From positions 43,548-107,547 of the forward strand of contig JAHZDE010000004.1 of the NCBI GenBank assembly GCA_019422525.1: a stretch of 64,000 nt of DNA, given 5' to 3'. Numbering within the stretch: the stretch's first letter is position 1; every line of letters starts with the position of its first letter. The DNA comes from Clostridiales bacterium (lineage in GTDB: Bacteria; Bacillota; Clostridia; Oscillospirales; Acutalibacteraceae). Shown here one piece after another: positions 25,023 through 32,650 of the stretch. A program made the translations under genes and the position numbers. The notes beneath the pieces were generated by a model. It saw only the letters and a program-made list of their open reading frames with translations, had not been told where the DNA came from and searched no databases.

Positions 25023-26897
25023 TTATTTCCCGAAAATCGGCCAGTCGCCTTCTGCGTGCTTGCCGTCCTCAAAATAAATGTCATACCACACAATAAAGAT
25101 AAACAGCGTCCAAATGCGGCGGCTGTAGTCCTGACGGCCGTTAAAGTGGTCGTCCAGATACCGCACCAGCTCTTCGGTGTGGAAGAACTTTTCGGCAATG
25201 TCGCTGGTAAAGGCAGACTTTACAATGTCATAATACTTCTTGTCGCGCAGCCATACACGGGTAGGCACCGGGAATCCCAGCTTCTTTTTCTGTGCTGTCT
25301 CCGGGGGCAGATGCCGCAAAGCAGCCTGCCGCATGGCATACTTGGTATTTTTCCGGTTGACGCGCAGCCGGGTGGGAATGGTGGAGGCTACCTTGAACAC
25401 CTCTTTGTCCAGGAAGGGAACCCGCAGCTCCAGAGAGTTGGCCATACTCATCCGGTCGGCCTTCAGCAGAATATCGCCCACCATCCACATGTTGATGTCC
25501 AGATACTGCATCCGAGTCACATCGTCCAAATCCTTCACCCGGTCATACCAGGGCTTGGTGAGGGTTTGGGGACGGGTAGCACATTCAGGATGCTTTAACA
25601 GCTTTTGCTTATCCTCATATCCGAACATCTTGGCGTTGCCAATAAAGGACTCGTTGGTGGGATATTCACCGCGGGTCACGAAGCTTTGGCCGCGGAAGTG
25701 GAACGGCACCTTCTGTACCAGTTTCCGCAGGCCGGTGCGCACACACTGGGGCAGCACCTTGCGATAAACGCGGAATACATGAGGCTCGTTGTAGATGGTA
25801 TAACCGCCGAAAAGCTCGTCGGCGCCTTCTCCGGAAAGTACCACCTTTACATATTCGCTGGCCAGCTTCGAAACGAAGAACAGCGCGATACAGGAAGGGT
25901 CAGCCAGCGGCTGGTCCATGTGATACTGGACCTTTTTGATATTCCCCCAGAACTCTTCGGAGGAAATAATCTTGTAATGATGGTCCACGCCGATTTTTTC
26001 GGAAAGGCCCTTGGCCCAGTCGATTTCGTTATATTTTTCACCGAAGTCAAAGCCTACGGTAAAGGTTTTCTGGTCGGCAAAGTAGGTGGAAACATAGCTG
26101 GAATCCACGCCGCTGGAAAGGAAGCATCCCACTTCCACATCGCTGATTTTGTGGGCGTTGACAGAGTTTTCGAACACCTTTTCAATCTTGTCGATAGCCT
26201 CTTCCTCGGTGAGATTCTCGTCGGGATTAAATTTCGGCTCCCAATAGCGGGTGGTGGTAATCTTGCCGTCCTTAAACCACAGATAGTGAGCCGGCATCAG
26301 GCAGTATACGCCCTCAAAGAAGGTCTGGGGCGGCACGGCATACTGGAAGGACAGGTAGTTGTTCAGGGTATCCATATTGAACTTTTTCTCAAACCCCGGG
26401 AACTGCAGGATGCTCTTGATTTCGGAGCCATAGACAAAGTGGTCTCCGACCATGGTATAATGCAGAGGCTTAATGCCGAAAAAGTCGCGGGCCATAAACA
26501 GGCTCTTGTCCTTTTTGTTCCAAATGGCAAAACCAAACATACCGCGCAGACGGTTCAAAAGGCCTTCCTGCCATTCCTCAAACCCATGAATCAGCACCTC
26601 AGAATCCGTGTTGGTACGGAAAACGTGGCCTTTGTCGAGAAGCTCTTTCCGCAAATCCTGATAGTTATAAATCTCGCCGTTAAAAGTAAGCACCAGGTTA
26701 CCATCCTCATTATAAATAGGCTGGTCGCCGGTAGAGCTGATGTCGATAATACTCAGCCGGCGAAAGCCCATGGTAATGCCTTCGCCCTCAAAAACGCCGC
26801 TGCTGTCAGGGCCGCGGTGGGTAATCACATCGGTCATTTTGGTGATAACCGTACTGCGGTCCACGATTTCACCGGTAAATCCACAAATTCCGCACAT
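25023..26897 (-). CDS. asnB: Asparagine synthetase (glutamine-hydrolysing)
   Basis: This enzyme makes asparagine from aspartate, ATP and glutamine. The 624-residue protein starts MCGICGF, so Cys2 is the glutaminase nucleophile, with RLSIID, NGEIYN and the tunnel region following (1-200). The synthetase domain has the ATP P-loop SSGVDSS at 261-267 and GEGADELFGGY further on. The C-terminal DRMSMANSLELRVPFLD is typical. ATG follows AAAGGA. It sits 109 bases after the CpXC gene; that gap contains a 7-bp GC hairpin (26930-26947). Confidence 0.96.
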   Translation of the reverse strand: MCGICGFTGEIVDRSTVITKMTDVITHRGPDSSGVFEGEGITMGFRRLSIIDISSTGDQPIYNEDGNLVLTFNGEIYNYQDLRKELLDKGHVFRTNTDSEVLIHGFEEWQEGLLNRLRGMFGFAIWNKKDKSLFMARDFFGIKPLHYTMVGDHFVYGSEIKSILQFPGFEKKFNMDTLNNYLSFQYAVPPQTFFEGVYCLMPAHYLWFKDGKITTTRYWEPKFNPDENLTEEEAIDKIEKVFENSVNAHKISDVEVGCFLSSGVDSSYVSTYFADQKTFTVGFDFGEKYNEIDWAKGLSEKIGVDHHYKIISSEEFWGNIKKVQYHMDQPLADPSCIALFFVSKLASEYVKVVLSGEGADELFGGYTIYNEPHVFRVYRKVLPQCVRTGLRKLVQKVPFHFRGQSFVTRGEYPTNESFIGNAKMFGYEDKQKLLKHPECATRPQTLTKPWYDRVKDLDDVTRMQYLDINMWMVGDILLKADRMSMANSLELRVPFLDKEVFKVASTIPTRLRVNRKNTKYAMRQAALRHLPPETAQKKKLGFPVPTRVWLRDKKYYDIVKSAFTSDIAEKFFHTEELVRYLDDHFNGRQDYSRRIWTLFIFIVWYDIYFEDGKHAEGDWPIFGK

Positions 26898-27006
26898 AGC
26901 TTTTAAGTCCTTTCTGTTGCATGAATCTGGCGGGGAAACCTCCCCGCAATGAGACGTTTTTCCGCCGCTGTTTCCTGTTTTTCAGCAAGCAGCGGCATCA
27001 AAGCCG

Positions 27007-27642
27007 TCAGTCATCCATCTCCTGATATGTTTCCATAATTTCATCGGCCAACAGGGAGTCGATTACCGGAAACCCGCTTTCAGGCTTATACTGTACTGCC
27101 CGGAGCACCTCTTTTGCCTGCTTGTACACATCAAAGCGGGTGCTGTGATACACCGGGGTCTGCTGCCCCTGCCAGTAAAAGGCAAATTCAATCTGCTTTT
27201 TGTTGCAGGAGCAAAAATAGGCGGTCACTTCGGGAATCCGCCACTTTCGCTGCACCACCTCGGAGAGGGCTTTTTTCACCAGCTCCATGGCGGTATCGTC
27301 CATCCCCGACTCGAACAGAAGGATTTTTTCCTTCAGCTGAGGCAGGGTGGACACAGCCCGTTTGACGACTTTGTCCAGATATTTGGGGATTTCCAGCGTA
27401 AAGCGGGTGCGTCCCGGCGCCAGACAAATCATCACGCCCAGCTCCCTGTCGTGATACAGGCAGGGATAGGTCATCTGAGCCGTATAGCCGCATCGGGGGC
27501 ATTTCCAGTCAAAAAATGTCTCCTCCATAATCCGGGCCCGAAGCTCCGGATGCGCCAGCCGGTCAATGCCGGGCCACATCTGGGTCCGGTGGACTGCCCC
27601 GCAGTTGGGGCAGCTGATATCCTTGGTGATACAGGTTGACAA
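27007..27642 (-). CDS. CpXC domain-containing protein
   Basis: The 211-residue cytoplasmic protein begins with a zinc-ribbon-like CpXC domain: CPNCG at about 11-15 and CPRCGY near 48-53, with aromatic residues between (MWPGIDRLAHPELRARI). The rest is mixed alpha/beta without a known motif, plus a further CSC pair in AYFCSCNKKQ. CpXC proteins are common in clostridia and have no assigned function. I choose the TTG at 27642, 7 bases behind AAGGAGGG, because the upstream ATG at 27672 would put that strong site inside the gene. It lies 36 bases after mnmA. Confidence 0.75.
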   Translation of the reverse strand: MSTCITKDISCPNCGAVHRTQMWPGIDRLAHPELRARIMEETFFDWKCPRCGYTAQMTYPCLYHDRELGVMICLAPGRTRFTLEIPKYLDKVVKRAVSTLPQLKEKILLFESGMDDTAMELVKKALSEVVQRKWRIPEVTAYFCSCNKKQIEFAFYWQGQQTPVYHSTRFDVYKQAKEVLRAVQYKPESGFPVIDSLLADEIMETYQEMDD

Positions 27643-27678
27643 AGTAAAACCCTCCTTCAAGGTGGATTGCAAGGGCCG

Positions 27679-28746
27679 TTACGGCAAGGAAGAAACAATG
27701 GTTCCGCCGCCGGCCACCACGTCCCCCTGATAAAAAACGGCTGCCTGCCCCGGGGTAACGGAGCGTTGGGGCTGCTCAAATTCCACCCGAACCCTGCCAT
27801 CTTCCAGTGGGAACACGGTTGCCGGAGCAGGAGATGCTTTATAGCGCACCTTTACGTCTGCCCGGAAGGGGCTTTTGGGGGAATCCAGGGCAACCCAGTT
27901 TACTTCCCCGGCCACAAGGCCGCTGGCGTATTGGCTGCCTTCCGGCCCCAACACCACCCGGTTGGAAGCAAAATCGATTTTTGTCACATACATGGGCTGT
28001 CCAAAGCTGATGCCCAGCCCCTTGCGCTGCCCCACGGTATACCGGGTAATCCCCCGGTGCCTGCCCAGCACATTTCCCTTTGCATCCACAAAGTCGCCGG
28101 GTTCCGGTTCTTTCCCCACGGTGCGGCTAATAAACCCGTTGTAATCCCCGTCCGGGATAAAGCAGATGTCCTGGCTTTCCGCCTTGTGGGCAACCGGAAG
28201 CCCGGCCTCTTCTGCCAGACGGCGGATTTCGGGCTTTTCCATGTGGCCAAGGGGTGTGAGGACGTGGGAAAGCTGGTGCTGGCTCAGCTGATACAGCACA
28301 TAGCTCTGGTCCTTATCTGTGGGGGCGCGCCGAAGGACCCAGCGTTCACCGGTAGGCTCTACCAGCGCATAGTGGCCGGTAGCCACATAATCAAACCCAT
28401 TTTCCAAAGCATAGTCCAGCATAGCCCCGAATTTTAAATACCGGTTGCACCGGATACAGGGGTTGGGGGTACGCCCGGAAAGATATTCGGAAACAAAATT
28501 CTCCTGCACCTTTTGTGCAAATACCGGGGAAAAATCCTTCACCTCGTGGGGAATCCCCAAGCACCGGCACACACTGGCAGCATCTTCTGCCTCCCGAAAA
28601 GAACCGCAGCCGGAATCCTCCTGCCGGGGGTTTCCGTGCAGCAGCATGGTAACGCCGGATACCTCATACCCGGCACGCAAAAGGACAAGCGCCGCCGCAG
28701 AACTGTCCACGCCGCCGCTCATCCCAACAAGAACACGCTTGCTCAT
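27679..28746 (-). CDS. mnmA: tRNA-specific 2-thiouridylase MnmA
   Basis: MnmA thiolates U34 of tRNAs for Lys, Glu and Gln. The 355-residue protein has the P-loop MSGGVDSS at 9-16, the first catalytic cysteine in TPNPCIRCNR (about 94-103), the second in SQDICFIPDGDY (about 191-202) and the C-terminal beta-barrel domain with YTVGQRKGLGI. Sulfur would be delivered by a cysteine desulfurase such as the one encoded at 11.2 kb. The ribosome site is GAGG at a long distance of about 14 bases. It is 29 bases after the unknown acidic-tail gene and 36 before the CpXC gene. Confidence 0.96.
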   Translation of the reverse strand: MSKRVLVGMSGGVDSSAAALVLLRAGYEVSGVTMLLHGNPRQEDSGCGSFREAEDAASVCRCLGIPHEVKDFSPVFAQKVQENFVSEYLSGRTPNPCIRCNRYLKFGAMLDYALENGFDYVATGHYALVEPTGERWVLRRAPTDKDQSYVLYQLSQHQLSHVLTPLGHMEKPEIRRLAEEAGLPVAHKAESQDICFIPDGDYNGFISRTVGKEPEPGDFVDAKGNVLGRHRGITRYTVGQRKGLGISFGQPMYVTKIDFASNRVVLGPEGSQYASGLVAGEVNWVALDSPKSPFRADVKVRYKASPAPATVFPLEDGRVRVEFEQPQRSVTPGQAAVFYQGDVVAGGGTIVSSLP

Positions 28747-28775
28747 AAATTTGTTAATTCCTCATCAGATGATTT

Positions 28776-29399
28776 TTAAATAAAGGGAATATCCCGGTTA
28801 TCCCGGCTATCCGCCACTTCCCGGGAAGCGCAGTCCACAGGGGGCTGAACCGGCAACTCCGGCTCTGCTTCCTCATATACCACATCTTCCTCTTCGTCGA
28901 AAACCGCTTTCTCACTGGGGGCAGCCTCTTCACTGGGAACGGCTTCTTCCTCAGCCGGGGCGGGCGTCTCTTGGACAGGCGCAGTTTCTTCTGCCGGGGC
29001 AGCTTCTTCGGGAGATTCGGTCACTTCATCGGAAAAGTCCTCATCCTCCTCAAAAGCATCTTCTCCACAGTCAGCGCAGCGGTAGCTGCAGGAAGCGCAG
29101 TCCTCTTCATTGCACTCAGGCTGGGCGCACAGCTCTTCCAGACGGGTGATAGCCCTGTCCATTCTTCTGGACGCCTGGTCAATGGCGGCACAATGGGGCT
29201 CGGTAATCGGGTCGGAAGCATCCCGAAGGTGGTGATAGTAATATTTTCCCAAAGCCACATACGCCTTTTCGGAAACCCGCTCTTCGTTGCGGATAACCAG
29301 TTTCAAGCGGTTGATTTGAGCGGTTTTCCGATTTTTATCTACCACATGTTCCACTGCACGGGAGAGAGAAACGCCAATAGCTTCCAAAATGTTTTTCAT
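28776..29399 (-). CDS. Unknown protein with cysteine cluster and long acidic tail
   Basis: I do not recognise this 207-residue protein. Residues 1-90 look helical and charged (NRKTAQINRLKLVIRNEER, then YVALGKYYYHHLRD). A cysteine cluster follows, C-x4-C-x4-C-x2-C-x3-C-x2-C at about 90-112, likely to bind zinc. The rest (about 113-185) is a low-complexity acidic stretch of E, P, A, S, T and V. The C-terminus is short and mixed. There is no membrane helix. ATG at 29399 has GGAGG 9 bases ahead, which decides it against an earlier start at 29423. It is first in the group with mnmA, the CpXC gene and asnB. It could be a scaffold or metal-binding protein; nothing more can be said. Confidence 0.75.
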   Translation of the reverse strand: MKNILEAIGVSLSRAVEHVVDKNRKTAQINRLKLVIRNEERVSEKAYVALGKYYYHHLRDASDPITEPHCAAIDQASRRMDRAITRLEELCAQPECNEEDCASCSYRCADCGEDAFEEDEDFSDEVTESPEEAAPAEETAPVQETPAPAEEEAVPSEEAAPSEKAVFDEEEDVVYEEAEPELPVQPPVDCASREVADSRDNRDIPFI

Positions 29400-29446
29400 G
29401 GTTACAACCTCCGTTTCGCACAATGCGCAAGAGCTTTATTTCCACT

Positions 29447-29475
29447 ATTATAACGCAAAACCCATGAAAATAACA
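29447..29475 (-). promoter_or_regulatory. Likely promoter of the cysteine/acidic-tail gene and mnmA
   Basis: On the minus strand a perfect TATAAT (29447-29452) follows TGTTAT (29470-29475) with 17 bases between, some 45 bases ahead of the start. The -35 is poor. Confidence 0.45.
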
Positions 29476-29569
29476 GGGCTTTTTCCGCTTTTCTAAAGCA
29501 GCCTCTCAAAAAACGGAAAAATCCAATCTGATTTTTGCATATAACCGGAAATTTTCAAAAAAAACCGCC

Positions 29570-29613
29570 AAAAAAGCCGGGGGCCGGTGCATTTGCAGCA
29601 GCCGGCCCGGGGG
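29570..29613 (-). terminator. Strong terminator after the alpha-mannosidase gene
   Basis: A very GC-rich stem (GCCCCCGGGCCGGCTGC pairing with GCACCGGCCCCCGGC, one bulge) ends in TTTTTT on the minus strand, starting 10 bases behind the stop. Confidence 0.9.
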
Positions 29614-29622
29614 CATTTATAT

Positions 29623-32451
29623 TTATTCTATTTTTACCGTCATCACCTGTCCGGGAGCGAAGGTAAGGGACAGGCAGTTTTCCTCCAAAGGCAAAGGCTT
29701 CTTTTCGATTTCGGCCAAATCGGTTTCCGCTGCCCGGGACACGGGAATCCCGAAGCGCAAAACCGCTTTGGCAGGCTCGCTGGTCGAAAGATTGGCCAGA
29801 CGGAGAATCAAGGCGTTTCCTTCTTCGCTCATTTTCACGCCGGACACCGAAACGCCGCCTTCCACCGAAACCAGCTGGCCCGTCAGCGGCAGGCTTCCGG
29901 GATGGGCCGTGTTGGTGGTATAGGGGAAGCTCCAGTGAGCAAACCGTTCACCCAGCTCTTTCAGGGCAAACACCGAGCCGTCAGTAGGCGCCAAGCCAAT
30001 GCGGCAGAACCGCTCCCCGATTTCGGGATACCGGTCGGGGCCGTTGGAAGCCCGCAGCAAAGAAAGATGCAGCGTGTTATCCCACAGCCGGCAGCCATAG
30101 CGGCAGTCGCTGAGCAGGGAAAGGCCTCTGTCCCCGGTCTCGGGCAGGCCGAACAGGAAGTTGCGGGTAAAGCCGTCGTGCATCCCTTCCGGCGCTCTGT
30201 CCAGAATCCCGGTCTGCATGTCGCACCGCAGCGCGGAAGCATGATACTGAAGAGGCGCCGTAAAGGAAAGATGCGGTACACCGGTTTCGTCCCCAGTGGG
30301 GAACTGCTCCATTTCTACCGAAAGCTCCAAAATAGGACTGCCGTCAAACAGCCGGGCCGTAACCCGAATCGTGAAGCCCTCCCACTTGAGGCTGTAGACG
30401 AGTTTTTTACACAGAGGGGTGTCCAGCTCCTGGCAAAGCAGCGCCGGGGTTCCCACCTGATGCAAATTCACCGGCTGGGTACACACGCCTTCGACCCAGG
30501 CGTTTCCGCCGGACAGGATGCCGACTCCCTCCTGCGCGTGCTGTTCCCGATACAGTACAAACTGTGCCGGGGAAGCCAGCAGCTCCTTCCCGGTCACCTT
30601 GTCCACACAGGAAGTAATGGCAAAATTCCCGTCGTCAAAAGTCACCTTTACCAGGTCGTTTTCCATCACATTGCTGCGATAGCAGGTGACCCGGGGATCG
30701 GGGGGCATGGCGGAAAAGCAGAAACTTCCCTTTTCCCCTTCCTCGATTTTTACGGTGGTATAGCCGAAAGCGGGGATTTCCGCTTCCACCAGCACGTCGG
30801 TGCGCAGATGGTTCCAGTCGGTCATCTGGCGTGCCACCCGGCAGGCAAGGGGGTTTCCGTCTGTATCAAAAGCCCGCATCTGTTCCGGGTTTCCGCTCCA
30901 GTCCCAAAGGGTCACTTCGGCTACATCCTTGCGGGGGTAACGAGTGGGGTTAAACAGGTGTACCAGGCGAGTTTTGCCCCGGCCGCGCTCGGTGCCCGAA
31001 ATGCGGAACCGATATTTTTCGTCGGTATTCAGCCCCACGCCGCCGCCTTCCGAGCGGGAAGTGAGGGGCTCGTCGGGAGTAGAGAACATGGATGTATCAA
31101 TTTCTTTGGCAAAGGAGCGCAGAGACGAAGCCGAACCGGCCATCACAACGCCCATCGCTTCTTCAAAAGCGCCCAGGGCATGGGTGGCAGACTCGGGGGT
31201 ATTGGAGCCGGGGAGAATGTCGTGGAACTGGTTAAACAGCACCTTTTCCCAAGCGTCCCGATACTGGCGGGTAAAGCTGCTGCCGGAAGCCGCCTTCTGA
31301 GCAAACGCCGAGATCATTTCCCCTTCATACAGCCGGTCCTCTCCCATACGGTTAATGGACTTCATCCGGGACTGGGACGTATAGCAGCCGGTAAAGGTGG
31401 GGCCAAGCTGTCCTTTGATAACGGGCAGACTGCTGCGGAAGGGCTCTACTGCGGCAAAAAAGGCTTCATAAGTGGAGAAACGCACCGTAGGAGCCACCGG
31501 CCACTTCTGCATATCCAAAATCAATTCAATATCTCTGCGAGTAGGTCCGCCGCCGTGGTCGCCCACACCGTATACCTTCATCATATCCCGCACCCCATTG
31601 TGATAGCAGAACTGGGGCACAATATGCAGATACATGGGCCGGATGGCGTCGTTATACCACAAAGGTTCGTTGAGGGCCAGCAGTTCGCCGTTTGCCCCCT
31701 GCCAGCGGTACAGCTGTACCCCGTCCAGCCCGCGGCAGTGATAAAAATATTTGATGCCGCCGGCAGCTAACACGTCGGGCACCGAGGGGGAATGGCCAAA
31801 GGAATCGGGGTGGAAATCCAGATTCACCTTTTCCATGGGAATCCCGAACTCGTCCCGCAAATACCGCTTGGTATACAGGATGTGCCGGGCCATGCTTTCG
31901 AGAGAAGGCATGTTTTTGTCCAGCTCCACAAAGGCAGAACCGGCAAATTCCCACCGGCCTTCCTTCACCCGCTGCCGAATCCGCTCGAAGAGCTGGGGGT
32001 CATAGTACTGGGCAATCCGATACACGGCGGCCTGAGACTGAGAAAAGGTAAAGTCCGGGTATTCGTCCATCATATCCAGCATGGTGCGAAAGGTGTTCAG
32101 CGCCACATCCACCGTCTCGTGAAAGCCCCACATCCAGTCCATATCAATATGGGCATGGGATACACAGTGCATGGTCATGGACTTGGCTGTTTCCGACAGG
32201 GGCAGTAAAATTTCTTCTGCCTTCTGGCACACGGAGTCGGGCAGTGCGTGCTCCTGCTCCCATACGGTATACAGGCAGTCAACAGCGCTGTTAAGCAGAC
32301 CGTCGAAGCAGCCATTTTCGTGGGTATTGATTTCCTCCGCCACGGCGATTTCGGCGAATACCCGCTCTCCCCAATAGGAAAGCTCCGGTATATCAATCCA
32401 GTGGTTTTTCTGCTCGGGTTTCATCCGGGCGATTTTGTCATATCGAGTCAT
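29623..32451 (-). CDS. GH38 alpha-mannosidase
   Basis: This retaining alpha-mannosidase hydrolyses mannosyl residues from N-glycan or mannan oligosaccharides. The 942-residue protein has the GH38 zinc/catalytic motifs HAHID at 99-103 and HPDSFGH at 214-220 (nucleophile Asp216), then GVGDHGGGPTRRD, a central helical domain with FNQFHDILPGSNTPES, and the long beta-sandwich C-terminal half. There is no signal peptide, so it is cytosolic and would act on imported oligosaccharides. ATG follows AAGGAGGAGG. The ribosome site sits in the loop of a 7-bp hairpin. It is a single gene between strong terminators; no transporter or regulator is next to it. Confidence 0.93.
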   Translation of the reverse strand: MTRYDKIARMKPEQKNHWIDIPELSYWGERVFAEIAVAEEINTHENGCFDGLLNSAVDCLYTVWEQEHALPDSVCQKAEEILLPLSETAKSMTMHCVSHAHIDMDWMWGFHETVDVALNTFRTMLDMMDEYPDFTFSQSQAAVYRIAQYYDPQLFERIRQRVKEGRWEFAGSAFVELDKNMPSLESMARHILYTKRYLRDEFGIPMEKVNLDFHPDSFGHSPSVPDVLAAGGIKYFYHCRGLDGVQLYRWQGANGELLALNEPLWYNDAIRPMYLHIVPQFCYHNGVRDMMKVYGVGDHGGGPTRRDIELILDMQKWPVAPTVRFSTYEAFFAAVEPFRSSLPVIKGQLGPTFTGCYTSQSRMKSINRMGEDRLYEGEMISAFAQKAASGSSFTRQYRDAWEKVLFNQFHDILPGSNTPESATHALGAFEEAMGVVMAGSASSLRSFAKEIDTSMFSTPDEPLTSRSEGGGVGLNTDEKYRFRISGTERGRGKTRLVHLFNPTRYPRKDVAEVTLWDWSGNPEQMRAFDTDGNPLACRVARQMTDWNHLRTDVLVEAEIPAFGYTTVKIEEGEKGSFCFSAMPPDPRVTCYRSNVMENDLVKVTFDDGNFAITSCVDKVTGKELLASPAQFVLYREQHAQEGVGILSGGNAWVEGVCTQPVNLHQVGTPALLCQELDTPLCKKLVYSLKWEGFTIRVTARLFDGSPILELSVEMEQFPTGDETGVPHLSFTAPLQYHASALRCDMQTGILDRAPEGMHDGFTRNFLFGLPETGDRGLSLLSDCRYGCRLWDNTLHLSLLRASNGPDRYPEIGERFCRIGLAPTDGSVFALKELGERFAHWSFPYTTNTAHPGSLPLTGQLVSVEGGVSVSGVKMSEEGNALILRLANLSTSEPAKAVLRFGIPVSRAAETDLAEIEKKPLPLEENCLSLTFAPGQVMTVKIE

Positions 32452-32454
32452 AAC

Positions 32455-32477
32455 AAGATACCTCCTCCTTGTATCTT
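32455..32477 (-). promoter_or_regulatory. Hairpin enclosing the mannosidase ribosome-binding site
   Basis: Arms AAGATAC (32471-32477 on the minus strand) and GTATCTT (32455-32461) enclose a 9-base loop that is the AAGGAGGAG site itself. It may expose or occlude the site. Confidence 0.45.
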
Positions 32478-32492
32478 TGGGAAATCAGGGAC

Positions 32493-32521
32493 ATTGTAGC
32501 AGGATGAGATACAAAAATCAA
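32493..32521 (-). promoter_or_regulatory. Promoter of the alpha-mannosidase gene
   Basis: TTGATT (32516-32521), a 17-base spacer and TACAAT (32493-32498) on the minus strand; transcription would start near 32486. Confidence 0.65.
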
Positions 32522-32586
32522 TCGGTTTTTCAAAAACTTTTCCAAATTTTCTTTTGCCGCAAATGGCAGTGATTTCTGCTTAAAGA

Positions 32587-32628
32587 CGTAAAAAGCGCCA
32601 AAGAAACTGTCCAAGTTTCCTTGACGCT
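32587..32628 (-). terminator. Terminator of the ABC cassette
   Basis: Arms AGCGTCAAGGAAACT and AGTTTCTTTGGCGCT with a 5-base loop are followed by TTTTT on the minus strand, 23 bases behind the permease stop. Confidence 0.8.
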
Positions 32629-32650
32629 CGTGAAGTTTTGATATAAGAAG

